Positions 51,572 to 60,764 of a stretch of DNA of 64,000 bases are shown one piece after another. The stretch is from Methanomassiliicoccales archaeon (GTDB lineage: Archaea > Thermoplasmatota > Thermoplasmata > Methanomassiliicoccales > UBA472), in assembly GCA_013415865.1 (NCBI GenBank), contig CP058896.1, positions 1,159,957 to 1,223,956 of the forward strand. The letters are read 5' to 3'. The translations under genes and the position numbers were made by a program. The stretch's first letter is position 1. Each line of letters starts with the position of its first letter. The notes under the pieces are model-generated. The model had not been told where the DNA came from, did not search any database, and saw only the letters and a list, made by a program, of their open reading frames with translations.

Positions 51572-51817
51572 ATGCTAATGTTGGTCGAATGGTGCATGTC
51601 GATGTGCCTAGTATCGGGCAAGGGGGGAAGAAGACCGAAGAGGGTCATGCAGGACAATGAAGGCTCTTCTCAGTTCCAGTTCGCCTGGAATTCGACCCCC
51701 AAGTATCCTAAACATTTGGACAATGGAAGGGATGATGAAGGCTATTATGCCCCGATCAAGAAGTTGCACACGATGAAGAATTATGAGGAGACCAGCAAAG
51801 GCAGGAAGAAAAAATAG
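51572..51817 (+). CDS. Hypothetical 81-aa protein between the leader and the ACT gene
   Basis: ATG 51572 has GAGGTAG at good Shine-Dalgarno distance. The first 20 residues are hydrophobic with Met and Cys; the rest is polar and basic, ending TSKGRKKK. An internal ATG 51647 would give 56 residues. It lies 21 bp before the ACT gene. No family recognised; may be a lineage-specific small protein. Confidence 0.4.
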   Translation: MLMLVEWCMSMCLVSGKGGRRPKRVMQDNEGSSQFQFAWNSTPKYPKHLDNGRDDEGYYAPIKKLHTMKNYEETSKGRKKK

Positions 51818-51838
51818 GCGATCGTGGAGGTGTAAATC

Positions 51839-52204
51839 ATGGAAGTCGTGTCGATGGTCGTAAACGACGAGTTCGGCGTAATGCAGAGGATCGTAGGGGA
51901 GTTCACCAGAAGGAAGATCAACATCGAGACGATCGTCGTTGGTAAATGCGAGATCCCAGGAAAGGCGAGGGTCGTGCTGAGCGTCAAGGACAGGGCCCAG
52001 GCAGAGTCCGTGGTGAGCGCCCTCAAGCAGAGGGTCCATGATATCATTTCGATAGAGATCGTTGATGCCACAAGACATGAGGCCTATGCGTTGACGAGCA
52101 ACTCGGGCGGTAAGGCAAGACTGATAGGGTCCACGCAGGAAGTGGACTCGATGATCGAGGCGTCCAGGCCAGACAAGTTCGTCAAGGCGATAAACGCCAT
52201 CTGA
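51839..52204 (+). CDS. ACT-domain protein, IlvH-like (121 aa)
   Basis: VVSMVVNDEFGVMQRIVGEF followed by RRKINIETIVVGK is the ACT start of acetolactate synthase small subunits, but those are usually near 160 residues. Here the second domain is reduced. GGAGGTG supports ATG 51839. It may regulate a catalytic subunit coded elsewhere. Nine bases separate it from ilvE. Confidence 0.65.
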   Translation: MEVVSMVVNDEFGVMQRIVGEFTRRKINIETIVVGKCEIPGKARVVLSVKDRAQAESVVSALKQRVHDIISIEIVDATRHEAYALTSNSGGKARLIGSTQEVDSMIEASRPDKFVKAINAI

Positions 52205-52213
52205 GGTGTTCGC

Positions 52214-53137
52214 ATGGCAAACAGCTCGAAGATCTGGATGGACGGCAGGTTGGTAGATTTTGATAAGGCCCAGGTGCATGTTCTGGCACATGGGCTCCAC
52301 TACGGAAGCGGCGTCTTTGAGGGCATAAGGATATATCAGACCGAGAAAGGAAGGGCCATCTTCCGTCTAAGGGACCACATGGTACGGTTCCTCAACTCGG
52401 CCAAGGTGATCTCGTTGAACATACCTTACACCCTGAATGAGCTTTGCCAGGCATGTAGGGAGGTCATGAGGAGCGCCCCCCCGGAAGGTGATTATTTGAG
52501 GCCTTTGGCATTCTATGGGATGAACCCGGCTGGAAACATCGGTCTGAATCCTATGAAGATGCCTACCAACGTCATCATCGCCTGCACGCATATGGGAGCA
52601 TACGTCGGAGCAGAGCAGTTAGAGCATGGGGCCAAGTTGATAACGTCAAGCTGGGAAAAACCCTCCAACAGGGCGGCGATGTTGAACGCCAAGATCACCG
52701 GCAACTATATCAACTCGGTCGTGGCGAGGATCGAGGCCATAAAACGCGGGGCGGACGAGGCGTTGATGCTGAACGCCGATGGGACGGTCGCCGAAGGGAC
52801 CGGGGAGAACATCTTCATGGTCAAGAACGGCCAACTTTACACCCCGCCGCTCGCATCGGGCATCCTGGAAGGCATAACCAGGGACAGCATAATGACGATC
52901 GCAAGGGACCTTGGATACCAAGTGGAGGAGAAGGAGATCACAAGGTCGGAGCTCTATCTTGCGGACGAGGCCTTCATGACCGGGACCGCGGCCGAGGTGA
53001 CCCCTATAGGCAGCATTGATGATGTCCAGATAGGCGAGGGAAAAGCTGGGAAGGTCACAAAGCATATCCAATCGACCTTCGCTCAGGCCGTCAAGGGAAA
53101 GGTCCCCAAGTATACATCCTGGCTCGATATGGCCTGA
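52214..53137 (+). CDS. ilvE: Branched-chain amino-acid aminotransferase
   Basis: 307 residues, fold-type IV PLP enzyme. ALHYGSGVFEGIR-like start, active-site Lys in NAKITGNYINS, and phosphate-binding segments GTGENIF and TAAEVTPIG. Transfers the amino group between glutamate and 2-ketoisovalerate and related acids, the last step of Val, Leu and Ile synthesis. Follows the ACT protein. Confidence 0.92.
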   Translation: MANSSKIWMDGRLVDFDKAQVHVLAHGLHYGSGVFEGIRIYQTEKGRAIFRLRDHMVRFLNSAKVISLNIPYTLNELCQACREVMRSAPPEGDYLRPLAFYGMNPAGNIGLNPMKMPTNVIIACTHMGAYVGAEQLEHGAKLITSSWEKPSNRAAMLNAKITGNYINSVVARIEAIKRGADEALMLNADGTVAEGTGENIFMVKNGQLYTPPLASGILEGITRDSIMTIARDLGYQVEEKEITRSELYLADEAFMTGTAAEVTPIGSIDDVQIGEGKAGKVTKHIQSTFAQAVKGKVPKYTSWLDMA

Positions 53138-53222
53138 ACGGCCCTCTCATGATCTCAAATGACCGTAAGGTTTATGTTGGCAAGGCTCAAATCTTACGAC
53201 AGTTGAGAATGGGGTCAGTATT

Positions 53223-53729
53223 ATGAGCAAGACCGTTGAAGATCTAAAGAGCGCCTTCGCTGGCGAGTCGCAGGCCAATAGGAAATATCTCGCATTCGCC
53301 GTCAAGGCCGAGGAGGAAGGGTTCCCAGAGGTCGCAAAGCTGTTCAGGGCTGCAGCCGAGTCCGAAACGATACATGCAATGTACCACCTGAGAGCGATGG
53401 GCGGCGTGGGCACGACCGCAGATAACCTGAGAGAGGCGATCGGGGGCGAGAACTACGAACATACCACAATGTACCCAGCGATGATACTGCATGCAAAGGC
53501 CGAAGGGAACAAGGTCGCCGAGACCGGATTTACTTGGGCCAATACGGTGGAAAAGACGCATGAGGGTCTATATGAAAAGGCGTTGGGGGCGGTCAAGGAA
53601 AAGAAAGACCTCCCTAAGAGGAAGCTATGGGTCTGCCAGGTATGCGGGCACGTTCATGAAGGAGATGAACCTCCTGAGAAATGTCCTGTCTGTAACAACC
53701 CAAAAAAGAAGTTCAAGGAGGCCGTTTGA
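53223..53729 (+). CDS. rbr: Rubrerythrin
   Basis: 168 residues. The four-helix diiron domain has ESQANRKYLAFA and AAESETIHAMYHL; a rubredoxin domain (WVCQVCGHVHEG then CPVCNNPKKKF) follows. It reduces hydrogen peroxide in anaerobes, using electrons from rubredoxin or an NADH source. It is single and unconnected with neighbours. Confidence 0.93.
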   Translation: MSKTVEDLKSAFAGESQANRKYLAFAVKAEEEGFPEVAKLFRAAAESETIHAMYHLRAMGGVGTTADNLREAIGGENYEHTTMYPAMILHAKAEGNKVAETGFTWANTVEKTHEGLYEKALGAVKEKKDLPKRKLWVCQVCGHVHEGDEPPEKCPVCNNPKKKFKEAV

Positions 53730-53815
53730 AGGCCCCGGTCAAATCATTTCCTGCATATCAGTTCCTACCATCATGATTTTATATTTTCTCCTGGCCTATT
53801 CAGAATGGTGTTAAT

Positions 53816-54718
53816 GTGTACGAGGTACGTTTCCATGGGAGGGGCGGGCAGGGGGCCGTGATGGCCGCGCAGACCCTGGCCGAGGCAGCTATATTATTGG
53901 GCCATCATGCACAGGCCTTCCCTTATTTCGGGGCTGAACGGAGAGGAGCCCCGGTCAGGGCATTTGCCCGCATCGATGATAAGAGGATATCGATCAAATC
54001 ACAGATCTACGAGCCCGATATGGTCGTGATCCTTGACGAGTCTCTTCTGGAGATAGACCCGGTCGTGGACGGTCTCACAGAGGAAGGTATGGCGGTCGTG
54101 AACACCACCAAGTCCCCAGATGAGCTAGACCTTGGTATATCTGTCAGATGCGCGACGGTCGATGCAAGCTCGATAGCAATGGAGGCCATCAAGGCCCCGG
54201 CGGTCAACACCGCGATGTTAGGGGCCGTGGCAAGGATGTCGGACCTGGTCACATTGGAGACGGTCAAGAGGGCGATCGAGGACAGGTTCGGTGAGAAGCT
54301 AGGTCCGAGGGCGGCAGAGGCCAACATATTGGCGGCAGAGCTGGCATTCGAAAAGACAAGGACGGGCATCTGCAAAGCTGATAGAACGATCTTTCAAAAG
54401 AAGGTCTGGCTCCCGACATGGGAGGAGCTGCCGACCGGAACAACGGTCTATCCTGAGCATATAGATGGCGTGGCCGTGGGCCCAGGCGGTTCGATGCAGA
54501 ACCTGACCGGTACATGGAGGAACGCGACGCCAAGGTATCTGAAGGACAAATGTATCAGATGCCTTAGATGCTGGTTCTGCTGTCCTGAGGGGTGCATAAA
54601 AAGGTCAGAGGACGACCATGTGAGCTGGGATTATAGGTATTGCAAAGGGTGCGGCATCTGTTCCAACGTCTGCCCTGTCAACGCGATCGAGATGACAAGG
54701 GGGGTGACAGAGTGGTGA
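53816..54718 (+). CDS. 2-oxoacid:ferredoxin oxidoreductase, fused gamma and delta subunits
   Basis: 300 residues. About 1-180 form the gamma subunit (VRFHGRGGQGAVMAAQTLAE, FPYFGAERRGAPV). From about 190 comes the delta (ferredoxin) part with two 4Fe-4S motifs, CIRCLRCWFCCPEGC and CKGCGICSNVC. The starting GTG is at 53816. It overlaps the alpha subunit as TGATG. With IlvE two genes upstream, a 2-ketoisovalerate enzyme (Vor) is plausible, though pyruvate is possible. Confidence 0.87.
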   Translation: MYEVRFHGRGGQGAVMAAQTLAEAAILLGHHAQAFPYFGAERRGAPVRAFARIDDKRISIKSQIYEPDMVVILDESLLEIDPVVDGLTEEGMAVVNTTKSPDELDLGISVRCATVDASSIAMEAIKAPAVNTAMLGAVARMSDLVTLETVKRAIEDRFGEKLGPRAAEANILAAELAFEKTRTGICKADRTIFQKKVWLPTWEELPTGTTVYPEHIDGVAVGPGGSMQNLTGTWRNATPRYLKDKCIRCLRCWFCCPEGCIKRSEDDHVSWDYRYCKGCGICSNVCPVNAIEMTRGVTEW

Positions 54719-55887
54719 TGAAAGTGCTCAGCGCAGACCATGCGGTCGCCTGGGCCGTCAGAAGGGCGAAAGCTGAGGTGATACCAGCTTTCCCGATCAC
54801 CCCGCAGACCTTGATAATGGAGCTCTTGGCGGAGTTCATCGCTGATGGGGAGATGGATGCCGACCTTATAACCGCGGAGAGCGAGCACAGCGTCATGAGC
54901 ATCGCGGTAGGGGCCTCGGCGGGAGGAGTAAGGACGTTCACGGCCACGGCATCCCAGGGACTGGCATTGATGCATGAGATGCTCTATGCCGCGCCGCAGA
55001 ACAGGTTGCCCGTGGTGATGGTCAATGTCAACAGGAGCCTTGGCGCGGCGGCCGGGATATGGGTCGAGCACAACGACTCGATGCCCGAACGAGAGTCAGG
55101 GTGGTTGCAGGTCTATGTGGAGGATGGGCAGGAGGCCCTAGATATGGTGCTCCAGGCCTACCGCATCGCTGAGGACGAGAGGGTCCTCCTGCCAATAATG
55201 GTCTGTCTTGACGGGTTCATCCTCTCGCACACGGTGGAGAGGGTGGAGGTCCCAGAGCAGGAAGATGTCGACGCATTCCTTCCGAGGTTCAAGCCCGCCT
55301 TCGCGTTGGACCCTGAGGACCCTTCGACGATAAACGCGATAGTCCCGCCCGAATATGCTATGGAAATGCGGTATCAGCTGGACCGCACGGTCGAGAGGTC
55401 CAAGATGGTCATAAAGGAAGTGGATGAGGAGTTCAAGGAGAGGTTCGGTCGAGGTCACGGAGGTCTGATCGACACCTACAAGATGGATGACGCCGACCAC
55501 GCCCTGATCTGTCTGGGCACTGCCACCAGCACGGCACGCGCGATCGTGGACGAGCTCAGGTCACAGGGCAGGAAGGCCGGTCTGATCAAGCTGCGCTTCA
55601 TGAGGCCATTCCCGCATGAAGAGCTTAGGGAGGTGTGCTCGGGATTGAGGGCGGTAGGGGTGTTCGACCGGTCCATCGGCTTCAACAGGTATGGTCCAGT
55701 GTTCACCGAGGTCTCGAGCTCGCTCAGCGGCCAGGGCCTGAAGGTCACTGACCACATAGGGGGCCTTGGAGGGAGGGACATCACGCTCCGGGACATGAGG
55801 GATATCTATGCGATCATCGGATCTGACGCCGAGGGAAAGGAGGTCAAGCGAGTCAACTGGCATGGGCTGAGGGGGGTGCAGACTTGA
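54718..55887 (+). CDS. 2-oxoacid:ferredoxin oxidoreductase, alpha subunit
   Basis: 389 residues beginning MKVLSADHAVAWAVRRAKAE. FPITPQTLIMELLAEF and TAESEHSVMS are alpha-subunit motifs; the C-terminal swivel part has GLGGRDIT. It overlaps the next gene by four bases. Substrate not fixed by sequence; the alpha subunit would select among pyruvate and branched-chain oxoacids. Confidence 0.88.
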   Translation: MKVLSADHAVAWAVRRAKAEVIPAFPITPQTLIMELLAEFIADGEMDADLITAESEHSVMSIAVGASAGGVRTFTATASQGLALMHEMLYAAPQNRLPVVMVNVNRSLGAAAGIWVEHNDSMPERESGWLQVYVEDGQEALDMVLQAYRIAEDERVLLPIMVCLDGFILSHTVERVEVPEQEDVDAFLPRFKPAFALDPEDPSTINAIVPPEYAMEMRYQLDRTVERSKMVIKEVDEEFKERFGRGHGGLIDTYKMDDADHALICLGTATSTARAIVDELRSQGRKAGLIKLRFMRPFPHEELREVCSGLRAVGVFDRSIGFNRYGPVFTEVSSSLSGQGLKVTDHIGGLGGRDITLRDMRDIYAIIGSDAEGKEVKRVNWHGLRGVQT

Positions 55888-56855
55888 GCGAGGATGATAT
55901 ATCGACCATCAAGCAAATGCCCAGGAACGACTACTTCCTGAGCGGGCATGGGGCGTGTCCCGGATGCGGCGTGGCCATCGCCGTGAAGAACATCATGAGG
56001 GTCCTCGGGAGCGAAACTACCGTTTACGTACCTGCGTCCTGTCTCATCGTCTTCAGCGCCCTCTATCCCACCTCTGCTTTCAAGGTCCCGTTCTTCTTCA
56101 CGGCGTTCGAGAACACTGGAGCGGTCATCACGGGCATCAAGGCCGCGCATAGAAGGAGAGGGGTCCAAGGGAACGTGGTAGGGTTTGCCGGTGATGGAGG
56201 TACCTTTGACATAGGGCTCCAGGCCCTCTCAGGGGCGGCGGACAGGGGAGAGGACGTCCTATATGTCTGTGTTGACAATGAGGCCTATATGAACACCGGC
56301 ATCCAAAGGTCCGGGGCCACGCCTTTCGGGGCTTGGACCACCACATCCCCCATTGGAAAAAGGATACAGGGGAACAGACGGATGAAGAAGGACATAATGG
56401 ATGTGGTGATAGCCCACAACCCATCATATGCTGCCACCTTGTCGATCGCACACTTCAATGACTTCATAAAGAAGGTGGACAAGGCAAAGAAGAAGAAAGG
56501 TTTCAGATTTCTTCACGTGCTCACGCCCTGCGTGCCCGGTTGGAAGATCGAATCGTCAAGGACAGTGGAGATAGCGAGATTGGCAGTAGAGACCGGAATG
56601 TGGACGCTCTATGAATACGAGGATGGGGAGGCAAGGTCGACCTATAGGCCGCAGGAGATGAGGCCCGTGACAGAATATCTGCAGCTTCAGGGCAGGTTCC
56701 GACATATGAACAACGAGGACCTAAACAACCTTCAAAGATATCTGTGCAACAAATGGTACTATCATTACGGGCACGACATCGAGCAGCCGGTCTGCAGGAT
56801 CTACAAAGGTGAGAAGGAGCTTCATTTCGATGGGGACCCCCTTCACGGGGTATGA
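55884..56855 (+). CDS. 2-oxoacid:ferredoxin oxidoreductase, beta subunit
   Basis: 323 residues, TTG start. GHGACPGCGVAIAVKN and VGFAGDGGTFDIGLQ (TPP and Mg site) are diagnostic of the beta subunit. CPGC and later Cys bind the proximal Fe-S cluster. Together gamma-delta, alpha and beta make a complete enzyme that oxidises a 2-oxoacid to acyl-CoA with ferredoxin reduction, or reverses this for biosynthesis. Confidence 0.9.
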   Translation: MSEDDISTIKQMPRNDYFLSGHGACPGCGVAIAVKNIMRVLGSETTVYVPASCLIVFSALYPTSAFKVPFFFTAFENTGAVITGIKAAHRRRGVQGNVVGFAGDGGTFDIGLQALSGAADRGEDVLYVCVDNEAYMNTGIQRSGATPFGAWTTTSPIGKRIQGNRRMKKDIMDVVIAHNPSYAATLSIAHFNDFIKKVDKAKKKKGFRFLHVLTPCVPGWKIESSRTVEIARLAVETGMWTLYEYEDGEARSTYRPQEMRPVTEYLQLQGRFRHMNNEDLNNLQRYLCNKWYYHYGHDIEQPVCRIYKGEKELHFDGDPLHGV

Positions 56856-56963
56856 CAGGCCACCGAGGAAAATTAGACGGAGACCGAACCGTGCAGGAGG
56901 TCAATGAGGCAGATGGGCATCTGGACAGACCCTCCGAAGACATCTTGAGAAGCTACAAATCCT

Positions 56964-56970
56964 TTTATAT
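56964..56970 (+). promoter_or_regulatory. TATA box of the ribosomal protein cluster
   Basis: TTTATATG in CCTTTTATATGACC. Transcription starts near 56990; a GGAGGT site lies at the right distance before ATG 57051. Confidence 0.6.
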
Positions 56971-57050
56971 GACCACTCCTTTGTGTCGTCCTGCTCTTTT
57001 GAGCCAATGAATAATGAGGATGTTCAACAACATCGGAAGGAGGTAAAAGA

Positions 57051-57422
57051 ATGGCAAAGCCAATCTTCGTTAAGTTCGAGATGCCGAAGGAACTGCAGGA
57101 CAAGGCCTACGAGGTCGTCGAGCTAGCTCGCGACTCTGGTAAAATAAAGAAAGGGACCAATGAGGTCACCAAGCTCATCGAGCGCGGCGAGGCCGTGCTT
57201 GTCGTCATGGCCGAGGATGTCCAGCCCCCAGAGATCCTGGCCCATATGCCCTTCCTTGCGGACGAGCGGAACGTTCCATATGTCTATGTGCCTAGCAAGG
57301 CGGAGCTGGGGAACGCCTGTGGGCTCGAGAAGCCGACCGCTTCAATAGCGGTCCTGGATGCGGGCAAGGGAAAGCCAGTCCTTGACAATCTGGTCGAGCA
57401 GGTCAAGAAGCTCAAGAAGTAA
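57051..57422 (+). CDS. rpl7ae: Ribosomal protein L7Ae
   Basis: 123 residues. GTNEVTKLIERGEAVLVVMAED and the K-turn-binding start are standard. Binds kink-turns in 23S rRNA, box C/D and H/ACA RNAs. First gene of an L7Ae-S28e-L24e-Ndk-aIF5B order common in archaea. Preceded by a perfect GGAGGT. Confidence 0.97.
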   Translation: MAKPIFVKFEMPKELQDKAYEVVELARDSGKIKKGTNEVTKLIERGEAVLVVMAEDVQPPEILAHMPFLADERNVPYVYVPSKAELGNACGLEKPTASIAVLDAGKGKPVLDNLVEQVKKLKK

Positions 57423-57437
57423 GAAAAGGTGTGAGAA

Positions 57438-57656
57438 ATGGCAGAGGAAGAGGGAACGAGCATCCCTTCAGAGGTCGTGGAGATAATCGGGCGCACAGGT
57501 ATGACCGGCGAGGCGACGCAGGTCAAGGTCCGTGTGCTGGAAGGACGCGACAAGGGCCGTATCATCACCCGCAACATCATGGGTCCAGTCCGCATGGGCG
57601 ACATCCTGATGCTCCGTGAGACTTCCAGGGAAGCAAGGAAGCTCTCCATCCGTTAA
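57438..57656 (+). CDS. rps28e: Ribosomal protein S28e
   Basis: 72 residues. [20 protein letters not shown], then [13 protein letters not shown] and [11 protein letters not shown] are family blocks. A small 30S protein near the P-site region. Fifteen bases after L7Ae. Confidence 0.96.
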   Translation: MAEEEGTSIPSEVVEIIGRTGMTGEATQVKVRVLEGRDKGRIITRNIMGPVRMGDILMLRETSREARKLSIR

Positions 57657-57674
57657 TAAAATGGAGGAAGAAAG

Positions 57675-57911
57675 ATGGTCGAGCAAAAGCTATGCTCCTT
57701 CTGCGGAGCGAACATCGAGCCCGGGACAGGCAAGATGTACGTCAAGAAGGATGGCACGGTGTACATGTTCTGCACCAACAAGTGCAAGAAGAACATGATA
57801 GAGTTGGGCCGAGTCCCGCGCACCACCGAGTGGACCCGCGCATATGCGCAGACCAAGGCGGCCACGAAGGCCGAGAAGCACCTCGGTACGAAGGCCGAAG
57901 AGAAGGCGTGA
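57675..57911 (+). CDS. rpl24e: Ribosomal protein L24e
   Basis: 78 residues. A C4 zinc finger: [11 protein letters not shown] then [10 protein letters not shown]. The Ala/Lys C-terminal tail varies between species. Part of the same ribosomal operon. Confidence 0.95.
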   Translation: MVEQKLCSFCGANIEPGTGKMYVKKDGTVYMFCTNKCKKNMIELGRVPRTTEWTRAYAQTKAATKAEKHLGTKAEEKA

Positions 57912-57915
57912 GCGG

Positions 57916-58368
57916 ATGATCGAGCGCACGTTCGTCATGTTAAAGCCAGACGCAGTCCAGCGCGGTCTCATCGGCGAGATCGTCTCCCGGTTCGAGGCCA
58001 AGGGCTACAAACCTGTCGCAATGAAGCTCATGCGCATCCCGCGCGAGCTCGCCGAGAGGCACTATGCCGAGCATAAGGGCAAGGGCTTCTTCAACGGTCT
58101 GATCGACTACATCACTTCAGGACCCGTCCTGGCGATGGTGTGGGAGGGAGAGAACATCGTGGCCGACATGAGGGTCATGATGGGGAAGACCAATCCGAAG
58201 GACGCGGCGCCTGGAACGATACGCGGGGATTTCGCGCAACAGACCGGAAGGAACATAGTGCACGGTTCCGACTCGGTCGAGTCGGCAAAGCGCGAGATAG
58301 ACCTGTTCTTCAACGACTATGAGCTCCAGTCATGGAGCCGCAGCGTTGACAAATGGCTCTATGAGTGA
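57916..58368 (+). CDS. ndk: Nucleoside diphosphate kinase
   Basis: 150 residues beginning [20 protein letters not shown]. The catalytic His lies in [19 protein letters not shown] and [17 protein letters not shown] are family blocks. It balances NTP and dNTP pools from ATP. Only four bases after L24e. Confidence 0.97.
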   Translation: MIERTFVMLKPDAVQRGLIGEIVSRFEAKGYKPVAMKLMRIPRELAERHYAEHKGKGFFNGLIDYITSGPVLAMVWEGENIVADMRVMMGKTNPKDAAPGTIRGDFAQQTGRNIVHGSDSVESAKREIDLFFNDYELQSWSRSVDKWLYE

Positions 58369-58454
58369 GGGCTACAAACCCTTTTCATTTTCTCGGCCCA
58401 TCCATCCCAGCGTCGGAGACGGGCCTATGTTTCTAAGGAAAATACATATAGAGA

Positions 58455-60227
58455 ATGCCTAATCCGACAATTATGAGCATCAGGCAGCCGATAGTGAGCG
58501 TTCTGGGCCATGTCGACCACGGCAAGACCAGTCTACTTGACTACATCCGTGGCACGACCGTCTCCTCGAGGGAGGCCGGCTTCATCACGCAGCACATCGG
58601 CGCGACCGAGGTGCCATTGGAGCACATAAACAAGGTCTGCGCACAGCTCATGGGGTCCAAGAGGTTCACCGTGCCCGGACTTCTTTTCATCGACACTCCT
58701 GGCCACCAGTCCTTTGTTTCTTTGAGGGCCAGGGGAGGTTCCCTCGCTGACATAGCCGTCCTGGTCATCGATGTGAACGAAGGTCTGAAACCTCAGACGA
58801 TAGAATCTATCAGCATCCTTCGCCGCTTCAAGACCCCGTTCGTCATAGCGATGAACAAGATAGACCTCGTTGATGGATGGATATCGAACCCTAAGATGCC
58901 CTTCATATTGTCCGAGAGGAAGCAGCCTGAGGAGGTCAAGGACCGCCTGAACAACAGGATGTACGAGATCATCGGGAGGCTGAGCATGGAAGGGCTCTCC
59001 TCTGACCGTTATGATAGGATCGAGGATTTTACAAGGAACATCGCGCTCATCCCTGTATCTGCAAAGACGGGGGAAGGGATACCTGACCTCCTTCTGGTGC
59101 TCATCGGTCTGGCCCAAAAGTTCCTCGAGGGGGAGCTGAGGACAGAGGAAGGGCCCGCAAAAGGGACGATCCTTGAGGTCAAGGAAGAGAAAGGACTAGG
59201 CCAGACGCTTGACGTAATAATCTATAGCGGCACGCTCAGGAGAGGGGACACCGTGGCATTGGGGACCAAGAGCGGAAGACCCCTGGTGACCAAGGTGAAG
59301 GCCGTGCTAAAACCGAAACCTCTTGATGAGATAAGGGACCCGAGGGACAGGTTCGATTCCGTCAGGGAGATATCAGCGGCCGCCGGGGTCAAGGTCAGTT
59401 GCCAGACGCTTGAAGGGGTCGTTGCCGGAGCCCCTCTGAGGGTCATAACCGGCACCAACCAGAGAGAGGTGATGGACGAGATCGCCCAAGAGGCCAAGGT
59501 CACCATCAAGACCCAGGAGGCAGGCGTCATGATAAAGGCCGATGCGATAGGGTCGTTGGAGGCGCTTGCCTTTGAGGCCGAGAAGGCATCCATACCCATC
59601 CGTAAGTATGAGGTCGGTGACATCTCGCGCAGGGACATCATAGAGGTGTCGGCGTACACGGAGCCTTTGCACAAGGTCATCCTAGCGTTCAACGTCTCTC
59701 TCCTTCCTGACGCGAAGGACGCCCTGCCCAATTATGATACGAAGGTCTTCATCAACAACGTGGTATATGGCCTGATCGAAGATTATCAGAAATATGTCAT
59801 CGAGGAACAGCGCAGGGCCGAGGAGGCGAAAAGGGCCCTAACATCCTTCCCTGGTAAGTTCAAGATCCTTCCCAACTGTGTCTTCAGGGTCAGCAAACCG
59901 GCCATCGTCGGCGTCAGGGTCCTTGCTGGCCGTATACGTAATGGTCAGAACGTCATCGACAAGGATGGAAAGGAGATCGGTAAGATCAGGTCGATAAGGT
60001 CCGGGGAGGAAACGCTGAAAGAGGCGATCGCAGGTCAGGAGGTCGCTGTAGCGATCGAAGGACCGACCGTCGGACGTCAGATCATGGTCGAGGACATACT
60101 TTACATCGACATCTATGAATCAGACTTCAAGAACCTCTGGGATTATAATCTCAACTCGGACGAGAAGATGGTCCTGGAGGAGGTCGGTCAGATCAAGCGC
60201 AGGCAGGAGCCCTTCTGGGGGATGTGA
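58455..60227 (+). CDS. infB: Translation initiation factor aIF5B
   Basis: 590 residues, GTPase of the IF2/eIF5B class: [20 protein letters not shown] (G1), FIDTPGHQSF (G3), NKIDLV (G4), then domains II to IV. Promotes subunit joining at the start of translation. No unusual insertion was noticed. Follows ndk. Confidence 0.96.
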   Translation: MPNPTIMSIRQPIVSVLGHVDHGKTSLLDYIRGTTVSSREAGFITQHIGATEVPLEHINKVCAQLMGSKRFTVPGLLFIDTPGHQSFVSLRARGGSLADIAVLVIDVNEGLKPQTIESISILRRFKTPFVIAMNKIDLVDGWISNPKMPFILSERKQPEEVKDRLNNRMYEIIGRLSMEGLSSDRYDRIEDFTRNIALIPVSAKTGEGIPDLLLVLIGLAQKFLEGELRTEEGPAKGTILEVKEEKGLGQTLDVIIYSGTLRRGDTVALGTKSGRPLVTKVKAVLKPKPLDEIRDPRDRFDSVREISAAAGVKVSCQTLEGVVAGAPLRVITGTNQREVMDEIAQEAKVTIKTQEAGVMIKADAIGSLEALAFEAEKASIPIRKYEVGDISRRDIIEVSAYTEPLHKVILAFNVSLLPDAKDALPNYDTKVFINNVVYGLIEDYQKYVIEEQRRAEEAKRALTSFPGKFKILPNCVFRVSKPAIVGVRVLAGRIRNGQNVIDKDGKEIGKIRSIRSGEETLKEAIAGQEVAVAIEGPTVGRQIMVEDILYIDIYESDFKNLWDYNLNSDEKMVLEEVGQIKRRQEPFWGM

Positions 60228-60288
60228 CCGCACTCCTCACATAAGCTAGACGACAATCAATAATATCACCTCTACCAATCGGAACATC

Positions 60289-60561
60289 ATGTGGGGAAGA
60301 ACAATCTGTCCCCGTTGCAGGAGATATGTATCGAAGGAGCAGCTCTATTGTCCCCATTGTGGCACCAATCTTCACTCGGCCTATAGGCCCACGCTGCAGA
60401 CGGTGACAGATAAGAGGATGGGGCAGAGCTATGAGGCCAAGGTCTCCCACATCGGCGGGAGCATCGAGGTGCTCGTCAAGTTCATTTTGGCCCTGACGGT
60501 GGTCTTCGGCCTGCTCTTCCTGCTTTTCTTCGCTTACCTTTTATACAGCACATCCCCCTGA
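60289..60561 (+). CDS. Zinc-ribbon membrane mini protein (90 aa)
   Basis: Two Cys pairs near the N-terminus (CPRCRRYV and CPHCGTN) make a zinc ribbon, followed by a linker and a C-terminal span (about 62-85). This zinc ribbon plus tail-anchor plan is widespread in archaea without an assigned function. Start ATG 60289. Confidence 0.65.
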   Translation: MWGRTICPRCRRYVSKEQLYCPHCGTNLHSAYRPTLQTVTDKRMGQSYEAKVSHIGGSIEVLVKFILALTVVFGLLFLLFFAYLLYSTSP

Positions 60562-60764
60562 CCCGACAAGCTCATCATCGAACGTCATGACGCTCAACTT
60601 GTGCTTCCGCTCAACCTGGAACGATAAATAGAGAGCTCTTACTCACAAAACGAGGTCCAGCAAAACCAAGGTTCATATATCGAGACCCTCTTGTCCAGTC
60701 CAACCCCCTAATGAAAAATTATTTAAGGGGAACTACATTAGGGCGGATACTCTTAGGTGATTAT

